Assembly (NCBI GenBank): GCA_964638245.1
Contig: CAZWZG010000077.1
Location: 1 to 14,073, forward strand
From: CAZWZG01 sp964638245
GTDB lineage: Bacteria > Pseudomonadota > Alphaproteobacteria > Rhodobacterales > Rhodobacteraceae
Length of the DNA: 14,073 nucleotides
Direction of reading: 5' to 3'
The translations under genes and the position numbers were made by a program. This document shows positions 1 through 5,728 of this stretch, in pieces. Under the pieces are notes generated by a model. The model was not told the DNA's origin and made no database searches. It was given only the letters and a program-made list of their open reading frames with translations. How positions within the stretch are numbered: the first letter of the stretch is position 1; each line of letters opens with the position of its first letter.

Positions 1-503
1 AGCCCGACGCACTCGCCGCGCAATCCACCGTCAACAACCAGGGGCGGGGAGAGGTGCTTCAGGGCGCCGAAGCCGAACGCGTCCTCGAAATCCTGAAATC
101 GGACGCCACGCGCTCTTACGACCACTATGAGGAAATGCTGTCCCAGGACGGGCAGGCGGGACTGGCCCGAGAGCTGGCTCGCATGAACCTGCCCGCCAAT
201 GTCTACACCCAATGGTACTGGAAAGTAGACCTCCACAACCTCTTCCACTTCCTGCGCCTGCGCGCCGACACCCATGCGCAATACGAGATCCGCGTCTATG
301 CCGAGGCCATGTGCAAGGTCGTCGCCGACTGGGTGCCGTTCGCCTATAGTGCGTTCGAGGATTACCGGCTGGGAGGCGCAAACCTGAGCGCCCGCCAGCT
401 TGATTGCCTGCGGCGGATGCTGAAGGGGGAAGAGGTGACGCAAGAGACGTCTGGCATGAGCAAGGGGGAATGGCGGGAGTTTGAGAGTGTAATTCGAAAG
501 TAA
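1..503 (+). CDS. thyX: ThyX, flavin-dependent thymidylate synthase (3' part)
   Basis: This is the C-terminal part of the FAD-dependent enzyme that makes dTMP from dUMP using methylenetetrahydrofolate and NADPH, a cytoplasmic step in DNA precursor synthesis. The reading frame is open from position 3, so the start lies left of the window. The visible stretch carries the family block with WYWKVDLHNLFHFLRLRAD followed by HAQYEIRVYAEAM, plus an upstream QSTVNNQGRGE segment; together these are diagnostic of ThyX. The RHR-type signature lies upstream and cannot be seen. The GC-rich codon use matches the rest of the chromosome-like part of the window and contrasts with the next gene, which begins 10 bases after the stop with no terminator between them. 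The identification is firm. Only the true start and full length are unknown. Confidence 0.95.
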   Translation, partial: PDALAAQSTVNNQGRGEVLQGAEAERVLEILKSDATRSYDHYEEMLSQDGQAGLARELARMNLPANVYTQWYWKVDLHNLFHFLRLRADTHAQYEIRVYAEAMCKVVADWVPFAYSAFEDYRLGGANLSARQLDCLRRMLKGEEVTQETSGMSKGEWREFESVIRK

Positions 504-513
504 AGGTCTCATT

Positions 514-1431
514 ATGTCGGATAGAGTGAAAACACTTGTACTAAAAAGAGCATATTTTTCTAACGATACTCGGACGGACCTTGAGCAAATGCTTAGGTCG
601 ATGTTTCAACGGCATGCCAAGGCGAGAGATCGAATTGTCGGCGTTGACCTCCTTAAGAACCTTGTCTTTGCCGGCTTAAACGATGATCCTCGTGTCAACG
701 GGATCTTCGTGCGTCTCTTCGAATTTGAGAATGGCGGTACTGGAGCAATCAATTTTGAGAGCACCAACACCTCTGCCGGAATTGAGGAGGTGCAACCGCC
801 AAAGGATCAAGAATTTCTTGTAGCCGACATGGTGTTGCTTGTGTCGGGCAATGATGTTATCGCCAGCGGCATGGCGAACAAAAACGGAACATTTGCGCGC
901 TGCATAACCGAAATCTGCTCAAAGAGCGGCTTGATTGATAGCGGAACGAGGATGGATGTCCTTGATGTTCCTAATAAAGTTGAGCTGAAGGAGCTACACG
1001 AAAGCGGTGTCGCGAAGATTGACTTTGGGATCACTGACTATCTCGCGTCGTTGCCAGATTTCCGCACAACAAAAGCAAAGTTCTTAGAGACGATGCTTCG
1101 CAGACCAAGCGAATTTGAAGAACTTCGTAAACGTTCTCAGACGGTAGGCAGAGTTACGCTTAGTCGTGGCAAGTTCCGAAAGGACGAAATCGAGAAAGAC
1201 GAATGGTTGACAGAAATCGGGTCAGAAATTGTGGAGTCCGATATTGAAGATACCTACACAATAAAACTCGAAAATGGGAAGACTCTGACGAACAGAAATT
1301 TGAAGCTGCAAAAGACCGTAAAGGTCCGGCGATATGCAAATACTGTGAACTACAGTCAGCTTGAGAATGAGCTTGCAAAATTTCAAAAAGAACTGATTGC
1401 CGATGGCGAGATTGGCCAGGCGCAGCCATGA
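514..1431 (+). CDS. Unrecognised 305-aa soluble protein, possible RexA-like partner
   Basis: I do not recognise a named family with confidence. The protein has no signal peptide or membrane segment. It is mixed alpha/beta, with many charged residues in the C-terminal third: a lysine- and glutamate-rich stretch around residues 205-235, a beta-like segment with KTLTNRN near 255-262, and a final amphipathic helix near 278-297. Base composition differs visibly from thyX: positions 541-600 contain 25 G/C of 60, against 37 of 60 at 241-300, which suggests transfer. The ATG at 514 follows an AAAGG Shine-Dalgarno that overlaps the thyX stop. The stop overlaps the next start as ATGA, so the two are probably translationally coupled. 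A soluble protein of about 300 aa paired with a four-helix membrane protein of about 150 aa is the architecture of lambda RexA/RexB. Family assignment remains inference. Confidence 0.85.
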   Translation: MSDRVKTLVLKRAYFSNDTRTDLEQMLRSMFQRHAKARDRIVGVDLLKNLVFAGLNDDPRVNGIFVRLFEFENGGTGAINFESTNTSAGIEEVQPPKDQEFLVADMVLLVSGNDVIASGMANKNGTFARCITEICSKSGLIDSGTRMDVLDVPNKVELKELHESGVAKIDFGITDYLASLPDFRTTKAKFLETMLRRPSEFEELRKRSQTVGRVTLSRGKFRKDEIEKDEWLTEIGSEIVESDIEDTYTIKLENGKTLTNRNLKLQKTVKVRRYANTVNYSQLENELAKFQKELIADGEIGQAQP

Positions 1432-1907
1432 CTGTCAGACTCATATGGATGGCTGCTTCGTTTTTGGCCTCGGCGGTGGTCGCGTTCATCGCGTGGGGAA
1501 ACCCTGCGCCGTTCGTTGCCATGGTAGATATTGTGGCGAGTGTTCTTGCAATATTAGTGGGTGTATCTCTTGCTGTGTTCACCATTTTGGCTGCTAGACC
1601 TCGAATCTCAAAGGATCAAATTCCGGACGCGACCCAAAGACAAAACGCTGAGAAACTACTTGAGGAAGAAGACTCTGCCTTGGTTCTTCAACAGTATCTT
1701 TTGTTTTGTCTTTTCTTGGCTGCGATTGCCGCTGGAATTTTGCTTAAGTTTTTGTCTCTCGATCCGCCCGATGGTTCGCGTGGAATGCTTTGGTTCGGAG
1801 TAATCTCAGGCGTGTTCGGTTTTTTAAGCACGCTTGCGTTCCTTCTTTCAGTTTTCCTGCCTGGGCTTGCCGCGGGTCTTGTCAGACAACGAAGGCAGTT
1901 GGGCTAG
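1428..1907 (+). CDS. Four-helix membrane protein, partner of the preceding gene
   Basis: This is a 159-aa integral membrane protein with four predicted transmembrane segments at about residues 5-24, 30-57, 88-110 and 120-145. A polar, charged loop (residues 58-87) rich in K, D, Q and E separates the two hairpins, and the C-terminus is basic (RQRRQ). By the positive-inside tendency, both the loop and the tail would face the cytoplasm. It overlaps the 305-aa gene by four bases (ATGA) and shares its AT-rich composition, so the two were probably acquired and are expressed together. RexB of lambda (144 aa, four helices, ion-channel-like) and KwaA of the Kiwa defence system are similar in size and topology, but I see no motif that proves homology. 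A channel or membrane effector gated by the upstream protein is a hypothesis. The reading frame and topology are well supported. Confidence 0.85.
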   Translation: MTVRLIWMAASFLASAVVAFIAWGNPAPFVAMVDIVASVLAILVGVSLAVFTILAARPRISKDQIPDATQRQNAEKLLEEEDSALVLQQYLLFCLFLAAIAAGILLKFLSLDPPDGSRGMLWFGVISGVFGFLSTLAFLLSVFLPGLAAGLVRQRRQLG

Positions 1908-2041
1908 TAGGCATTTTAAGCGACCTTGGACAGACTTTCCGGTCTTCCCAATCGCCAGTCTACATGACCGTACGATTGCTCGGCCTACCGAATGTAACCA
2001 TCTCCCCCGTTGCGCCAACCGCCCCACCACCGTACGCACGC

Positions 2042-2085
2042 ACCGACGTTATACCGACGTCATACCGACGCGATACCGATACCCC
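2042..2085. repeat. 11-bp imperfect tandem repeat
   Basis: Three full units and a partial one occur head to tail: ACCGACGTTAT (2042-2052), ACCGACGTCAT (2053-2063), ACCGACGCGAT (2064-2074), then ACCGATACC. The 11-base period is close to one helical turn, so the units would face the same side of the DNA. They lie in the roughly 190-bp non-coding stretch between the membrane-protein gene and the terminator at 2095-2129. No other feature was seen between 1908 and 2094. Confidence 0.75.
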
Positions 2086-2094
2086 AAAACGCAC

Positions 2095-2129
2095 AAAAAA
2101 AGACCTGCCGGAGGGAAGCGGCAGGTCTT
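2095..2129 (-). terminator. Rho-independent terminator after cold-shock remnant A
   Basis: On the minus strand an 11-bp stem, AAGACCTGCCG (2119-2129) with CGGCAGGTCTT (2100-2110) and an 8-base loop, is followed by a run of seven T residues. It closes minus-strand transcription coming from the leftmost sulfotransferase copy and the cold-shock gene remnant. Its sequence differs from the two other terminators in this cluster. Confidence 0.85.
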
Positions 2130-2152
2130 AACAGAACCCCAGAACGCTTTGT

Positions 2153-2199
2153 TTATATCGCTTTAAGGTCGCTCGCCATTTGACGGCCGTCGCGGCCCT
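2153..2199 (-). pseudogene. Cold-shock gene 3' remnant A
   Basis: The last 47 coding bases of a cold-shock gene remain, reading GRDGRQMASDLKAI and stop, identical in protein to the intact gene at 5009-5215. One synonymous difference is present: CTT instead of CTA for leucine, at 2165. Similarity stops abruptly at 2199/2200, where sulfotransferase-side sequence begins. There is no start codon or RNA-binding motif, so it is non-functional as a gene. It is followed by its own distinct terminator, which suggests that a second cold-shock paralogue once stood here. Confidence 0.85.
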
Positions 2200-2238
2200 T
2201 CCTTGATGGATCGCTTTTTTGGGATGGGCTCTCCGGCC

Positions 2239-3183
2239 TTACGGCTTTTTCTCGAGCAATCCCGTGCTTTCGCCGTCAAAGTACTCATTTTCAACGGCCG
2301 CATTGCTCTGATGATACCGCGCCATGAGTGTTTCCCGGTCCTTCGGGGACAATAGGCTATGCGCGCTTTTGCTGGCCAGGCCCATGCCATTCAACGCATC
2401 ATCCAGCTTGAGCGACAACCGCCTAAGCCGGGTCGCGCCCCAGGGCAAAGCATTGAAATATCTTTGGAAATTGATCGCGCGGGCAGATGCGGATTGCCGC
2501 TCCTTGCCGCCATGGACAAAGTCGTTCGTGTCCTCAACCTCCAGAATGTCCAAAAACGACGCCACCAGGTGCCGCTTTTCCCGCTCAAAGGAGCGAACGA
2601 TAAGGGCGTCGTCGCCAATGAGATCCCTCATCCGTTCCAGCCTTGCCTGGTGGTCCAGAATGTCGGGCGCCTCTGCATCAAGGATTGTCTTGGGCCAGGC
2701 GTTCTGGCCCTTCTTGAGCTGTTCGGTAAACAAAGAGACAAGCAAATCATCCTGCCGTCTGAGGTAAGCAACCCATTTGCGATTGGCTTGTCCGAATATG
2801 GACTGCAAGTCTTTGTAAATACGCCCATTTAACGCGCGTCTGCGCGACAAGGCTTCGCATGAAATCACGACCAGACGCGGCTGGTGCGTGACGATCTCGG
2901 ACTGGATCGCTTCGATATGCTCGTTGGCCTTCTCAATCTCGTCGTTGATGAGGTATTTGAACAATGGGTAGTGGAAATAGGTCAGGTCCCCATTGACCTT
3001 GAACAGGTCGCGACGTCCGCCCTCGGGATACAAGACACCCTTCTTGTGGAGGGCCTCATAGTTTTGTCTTAGAAACGTTTGGATCGACGTGGTCCCGGTC
3101 TTGTGTGGCCCGACGTGTATCAAAACATCGCCCTGGAACCGAACCGTCAGGAGACTTGGCCTGTCTTCGTTGAAAGTCATCAT
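2239..3183 (-). CDS. Sulfotransferase family protein, copy 1
   Basis: This 314-aa protein resembles PAPS-dependent sulfotransferases, which move a sulfuryl group from PAPS to a hydroxyl or amine, often on surface carbohydrate. The 5'-phosphosulfate loop is clear at residues 22-32 (IHVGPHKTGTT, with H27, K28, G30, T31 and T32). A likely 3'-phosphate-binding region lies at 137-151, with R142, R143 and S150 in YLRRQDDLLVSLF. The acceptor cannot be deduced. There is no signal peptide, so action in the cytoplasm is likely. Two adjacent ATG codons (3183 and 3180) could start it; an AAAGAAG-like site lies upstream, and the first ATG is used here. The gene is repeated identically at 3667-4611. No glycan biosynthesis genes stand beside it, and it sits alone between cold-shock gene fragments. 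Family confident, substrate unknown. Confidence 0.85.
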   Translation of the reverse strand: MMTFNEDRPSLLTVRFQGDVLIHVGPHKTGTTSIQTFLRQNYEALHKKGVLYPEGGRRDLFKVNGDLTYFHYPLFKYLINDEIEKANEHIEAIQSEIVTHQPRLVVISCEALSRRRALNGRIYKDLQSIFGQANRKWVAYLRRQDDLLVSLFTEQLKKGQNAWPKTILDAEAPDILDHQARLERMRDLIGDDALIVRSFEREKRHLVASFLDILEVEDTNDFVHGGKERQSASARAINFQRYFNALPWGATRLRRLSLKLDDALNGMGLASKSAHSLLSPKDRETLMARYHQSNAAVENEYFDGESTGLLEKKP

Positions 3184-3519
3184 AGCCTACTTCTTTGGTC
3201 CAGACCGATCGCCTTTGGACCCTATGTGCCAACTGCGCGCCGACAAGGTTTCGCCGTTCACATCACTTGTCAATCCGAACCGGATCAGAGTTTGGGTCTT
3301 TTCAGCCGCTTAGGTTGCCCCTGCCATACGCAAATGCGAATGGCGACAAGCTCGATTGATGGGACCGCACTTTGCAGGAAGATCCGTTCAACGAGCGTTA
3401 ATGTGAGATCCGGTCGCGCGCGCAGGCAAACTCGACAGCGCCATAGATTGTAAAACGTGTTGCTGGAAGGAATATTGAGCGCGAATATCTAACGTCTACG
3501 CGCACATCGCTGCCATACG
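3184..3519 (-). promoter_or_regulatory. Non-coding upstream region of sulfotransferase copy 1
   Basis: About 340 bp without a convincing gene separate the sulfotransferase start from the terminator at 3520-3554. On the minus strand a perfect TTGACA lies at 3268-3273, but the hexamer 17 bases on (AACCTT) is a poor -10, so a promoter here is tentative. Plus-strand reading frames over this stretch run antisense into the sulfotransferase and look like shadows. Confidence 0.35.
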
Positions 3520-3554
3520 AAAAAAAGGCAGCCCGCCTGAGGGAAACGGCGGGC
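3520..3554 (-). terminator. Rho-independent terminator after cold-shock remnant B
   Basis: On the minus strand GCCCGCC (3548-3554) pairs with GGCGGGC (3531-3537) across a 10-base loop. A TGCC and seven T residues follow (A-run 3520-3526 on the plus strand). It is the same sequence as the terminator behind the intact cold-shock gene, 1428 bp to the right. Confidence 0.8.
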
Positions 3555-3580
3555 CAAAGAATTTCCCCAGAACGCTTTGT

Positions 3581-3627
3581 TTATATCGCTTTAAGGTCGC
3601 TCGCCATTTGACGGCCGTCGCGGCCCT
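3581..3627 (-). pseudogene. Cold-shock gene 3' remnant B (hybrid)
   Basis: This is the same 47-base cold-shock gene tail as remnant A. It carries the A-type base at 3593 (CTT leucine codon), but beyond 3564 it continues into the 3' untranslated region and terminator of the intact gene. It is therefore a hybrid of remnant A and the intact gene, as expected at the novel joint of a duplication. It is not functional on its own. Confidence 0.85.
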
Positions 3628-3666
3628 TCCTTGATGGATCGCTTTTTTGGGATGGGCTCTCCGGCC

Positions 3667-4611
3667 TTACGGCTTTTTCTCGAGCAATCCCGTGCTTTCG
3701 CCGTCAAAGTACTCATTTTCAACGGCCGCATTGCTCTGATGATACCGCGCCATGAGTGTTTCCCGGTCCTTCGGGGACAATAGGCTATGCGCGCTTTTGC
3801 TGGCCAGGCCCATGCCATTCAACGCATCATCCAGCTTGAGCGACAACCGCCTAAGCCGGGTCGCGCCCCAGGGCAAAGCATTGAAATATCTTTGGAAATT
3901 GATCGCGCGGGCAGATGCGGATTGCCGCTCCTTGCCGCCATGGACAAAGTCGTTCGTGTCCTCAACCTCCAGAATGTCCAAAAACGACGCCACCAGGTGC
4001 CGCTTTTCCCGCTCAAAGGAGCGAACGATAAGGGCGTCGTCGCCAATGAGATCCCTCATCCGTTCCAGCCTTGCCTGGTGGTCCAGAATGTCGGGCGCCT
4101 CTGCATCAAGGATTGTCTTGGGCCAGGCGTTCTGGCCCTTCTTGAGCTGTTCGGTAAACAAAGAGACAAGCAAATCATCCTGCCGTCTGAGGTAAGCAAC
4201 CCATTTGCGATTGGCTTGTCCGAATATGGACTGCAAGTCTTTGTAAATACGCCCATTTAACGCGCGTCTGCGCGACAAGGCTTCGCATGAAATCACGACC
4301 AGACGCGGCTGGTGCGTGACGATCTCGGACTGGATCGCTTCGATATGCTCGTTGGCCTTCTCAATCTCGTCGTTGATGAGGTATTTGAACAATGGGTAGT
4401 GGAAATAGGTCAGGTCCCCATTGACCTTGAACAGGTCGCGACGTCCGCCCTCGGGATACAAGACACCCTTCTTGTGGAGGGCCTCATAGTTTTGTCTTAG
4501 AAACGTTTGGATCGACGTGGTCCCGGTCTTGTGTGGCCCGACGTGTATCAAAACATCGCCCTGGAACCGAACCGTCAGGAGACTTGGCCTGTCTTCGTTG
4601 AAAGTCATCAT
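3667..4611 (-). CDS. Sulfotransferase family protein, copy 2
   Basis: This second gene encodes the same 314-aa protein as the gene at 2239-3183, with no difference seen. It has the same PAPS loop (residues 22-32), the same R142-R143/S150 region and the same double ATG start. It lies directly downstream of the intact cold-shock gene on the same strand, separated by that gene's terminator and about 340 bp of non-coding DNA. This copy probably marks the original arrangement, with the left copy joined through the hybrid remnant; both have identical upstream DNA, so both should be expressed alike, doubling dosage. The absence of any substitution means either a recent duplication or a repeat artefact of assembly. 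The substrate is unknown. Confidence 0.85.
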   Translation of the reverse strand: MMTFNEDRPSLLTVRFQGDVLIHVGPHKTGTTSIQTFLRQNYEALHKKGVLYPEGGRRDLFKVNGDLTYFHYPLFKYLINDEIEKANEHIEAIQSEIVTHQPRLVVISCEALSRRRALNGRIYKDLQSIFGQANRKWVAYLRRQDDLLVSLFTEQLKKGQNAWPKTILDAEAPDILDHQARLERMRDLIGDDALIVRSFEREKRHLVASFLDILEVEDTNDFVHGGKERQSASARAINFQRYFNALPWGATRLRRLSLKLDDALNGMGLASKSAHSLLSPKDRETLMARYHQSNAAVENEYFDGESTGLLEKKP

Positions 4612-4947
4612 AGCCTACTTCTTTGGTCCAGACCGATCGCCTTTGGACCCTATGTGCCAACTGCGCGCCGACAAGGTTTCGCCGTTCACATCACTTGTCA
4701 ATCCGAACCGGATCAGAGTTTGGGTCTTTTCAGCCGCTTAGGTTGCCCCTGCCATACGCAAATGCGAATGGCGACAAGCTCGATTGATGGGACCGCACTT
4801 TGCAGGAAGATCCGTTCAACGAGCGTTAATGTGAGATCCGGTCGCGCGCGCAGGCAAACTCGACAGCGCCATAGATTGTAAAACGTGTTGCTGGAAGGAA
4901 TATTGAGCGCGAATATCTAACGTCTACGCGCACATCGCTGCCATACG
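4612..4947 (-). promoter_or_regulatory. Non-coding upstream region of sulfotransferase copy 2
   Basis: This is identical to 3184-3519, and no convincing gene is seen. The same TTGACA occurs at 4696-4701 with a weak -10. Any promoter must lie within this stretch, because the cold-shock gene terminator at 4948-4982 insulates the sulfotransferase from upstream transcription. Confidence 0.35.
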
Positions 4948-4982
4948 AAAAAAAGGCAGCCCGCCTGAGGGAAACGGCGGGC
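4948..4982 (-). terminator. Rho-independent terminator of the intact cold-shock gene
   Basis: On the minus strand the GCCCGCC/GGCGGGC stem (4976-4982 with 4959-4965) is followed by TGCC and seven T residues. It begins 26 bases beyond the cold-shock stop codon and is the native terminator of that gene. Confidence 0.85.
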
Positions 4983-4992
4983 CAAAGAATTT

Positions 4993-5055
4993 CCCCAGAA
5001 CGCTTTGTTTATATCGCTTTTAGGTCGCTCGCCATTTGACGGCCGTCGCGGCCCT
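4993..5055. repeat. 63-bp partial third copy of the repeat end
   Basis: The first 63 bases of the 1428-bp unit recur here with a single mismatch (T at 5021 against A at 2165 and 3593). The stretch comprises 16 bases of 3' untranslated region plus the last 47 coding bases of the intact cold-shock gene. It supplies the direct repeat that brackets the duplicated unit. Confidence 0.9.
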
Positions 5056-5215
5056 CACTCAGTTCGAACTCGACCTTTTGATCGTCGGCCAGGCCAGTTA
5101 GTCCGGCCTGTTCCACGGCTGAAATATGCACGAACACATCCTTGCCGCCTTCGTCGGGTGCGATAAAACCGTACCCTTTCGTGGTGTTGAACCACTTCAC
5201 AGTTCCAGTGGGCAT
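5009..5215 (-). CDS. Cold-shock domain protein (CspA family)
   Basis: This 68-aa single-domain protein has an OB fold that binds single-stranded RNA and DNA and acts as an RNA chaperone, melting mRNA structure in the cold or on growth transitions. The family signature is complete: TGTVKWFN at residues 3-10, then KGYGFIAPD (RNP1) and DVFVHISAV (RNP2), ending GRDGRQMASDLKAI. The start at 5215 is chosen because AAGGAGGGG sits just upstream and the protein begins MPTGTVKWF. An upstream in-frame start at 5281 would add 22 residues of poor, non-conserved sequence. A GC-rich hairpin lies immediately 5' of the ribosome-binding site. The gene is monocistronic, with its own terminator. Two 47-base fragments matching its 3' end lie downstream after each sulfotransferase copy. 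Confidence 0.95.
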   Translation of the reverse strand: MPTGTVKWFNTTKGYGFIAPDEGGKDVFVHISAVEQAGLTGLADDQKVEFELSEGRDGRQMASDLKAI

Positions 5216-5218
5216 AAG

Positions 5219-5254
5219 CCCCTCCTTCTCGCCTTCCCCCATCGCCGATGGGGG
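5219..5254 (-). promoter_or_regulatory. 5' leader hairpin and ribosome-binding site of the cold-shock gene
   Basis: On the minus strand CCCCCATCG (5246-5254) and CGATGGGGG (5236-5244) form a perfect 9-bp inverted repeat around one base, realistically a 7-bp stem with a 5-base loop. The Shine-Dalgarno AAGGAGGGG (5219-5227) follows 8 bases later. Its GGGG could compete with the 3' arm for the CCCCC arm, so alternative pairing could set translation by temperature. The structure is visible; the switch is inference. Confidence 0.5.
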
Positions 5255-5356
5255 TCTTGCTTCATGGGCCTTGGCGCCCATGGACGAACGCTGTCGTCTA
5301 CCATAAAAGATGGGAGTCCAGATTCAGAAGTCCAGTAACGCCAGAGCGAGACCCCC

Positions 5357-5686
5357 GTGAGCGACCCCGTCATTTTAGGCCTCAAGGCTTGCGACACCTG
5401 CCGTAAGGCCTTGAAAGAGCTACCAAACGCCAGCCTGCGCGACATACGTTCGCACCCCTTGGAGAAAGTTGACATTGTCCGCTATTTTGAGCGCTTTGGC
5501 GACGATCTGGTCAATCGCCGTTCAACCACGTGGCAGGGCCTGTCTGAGGCCGAGCGCGCTCGCGATCCAATCGACCTTCTGCTCGAAAACCCGACCCTCA
5601 TGAAGCGCCCCGTGATCGAAGCGCCGGGTGGGCCCTACCTTGGCTGGAACGCAACGACAAAAGCGGCCCTGCTTGGCACCGGCTGA
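5357..5686 (+). CDS. ArsC/Spx/YffB-like thioredoxin-fold protein
   Basis: This 109-aa cytoplasmic protein belongs to the ArsC-related thioredoxin-fold group that includes arsenate reductases, Spx-type regulators and YffB. It begins with a short beta strand and a CxxC motif at C12/C15 (KACDTCRKALKEL). The conserved later element LLLENPTLMKRPVI lies at residues 74-87, with R84-P85 at the position typical of the family. Length is normal. The start is GTG at 5357; ATG alternatives would remove the strand before the CxxC. The gene is divergent from the cold-shock gene, with about 140 bp between them. A small membrane-protein gene follows 42 bp downstream in the same direction and may be cotranscribed. 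No ars genes are nearby, so true arsenate reduction is not supported, and a general thiol-redox role is more likely. Confidence 0.85.
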   Translation: MSDPVILGLKACDTCRKALKELPNASLRDIRSHPLEKVDIVRYFERFGDDLVNRRSTTWQGLSEAERARDPIDLLLENPTLMKRPVIEAPGGPYLGWNATTKAALLGTG

Positions 5687-5728
5687 AAACGCCCTTATGT
5701 GACGTCTTAAAGGGTAAGAGGTGGAACC

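Larger units (their letters stand above)
2137..3564. repeat. Tandem duplication, copy 1 (1428 bp)
   Basis: This is the first of two direct repeats that read as identical throughout, with a period of 1428 bp. Each unit holds, in minus-strand order, a terminator, about 340 bp of non-coding DNA, a complete sulfotransferase gene, and the last 47 coding bases of a cold-shock gene with 16 bases of its 3' untranslated region. Identity begins at the CCCC at 2137. The sequence left of 2137 differs from that left of copy 2. Confidence 0.95.
3565..4992. repeat. Tandem duplication, copy 2 (1428 bp)
   Basis: This second direct copy of the sulfotransferase unit abuts copy 1 without a gap. It reads as identical base for base in every part compared, including the sulfotransferase gene and upstream region. 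It is followed by a 63-bp partial third copy at 4993-5055 formed by the 3' end of the intact cold-shock gene. Confidence 0.95.

Noticed and set aside
514..1907. Kiwa defence system (KwaA/KwaB)
   Set aside because: Sizes are similar, but in Kiwa the membrane gene comes first, and I see no DUF4868-type motif I could point to. Kept only as an alternative to the Rex-like reading.
2042..2085. CRISPR-like array
   Set aside because: Units are 11 bp, contiguous and without spacers; no cas gene is present.
2359..2832. 157-aa and 147-aa plus-strand frames over the sulfotransferase (also in copy 2)
   Set aside because: They are antisense to the sulfotransferase with its clear PAPS loop, and no motif or ribosome-binding context supports them.
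2137..4992. Insertion sequence or composite transposon
   Set aside because: There is no transposase, no terminal inverted repeats and no target-site duplication. The repeat structure is fully explained by exchange between csp 3' ends.
2137..5055. Integron-like or site-specific cassette array with csp ends as attachment sites
   Set aside because: There is no integrase, and the cassettes are identical rather than different. The hybrid middle remnant fits homologous exchange better.
5315..5335. AGTCCAG direct repeat (14-bp spacing) in the csp/ArsC-like divergent region
   Set aside because: Only seven bases twice; it could be chance, and no promoter boxes could be tied to it.
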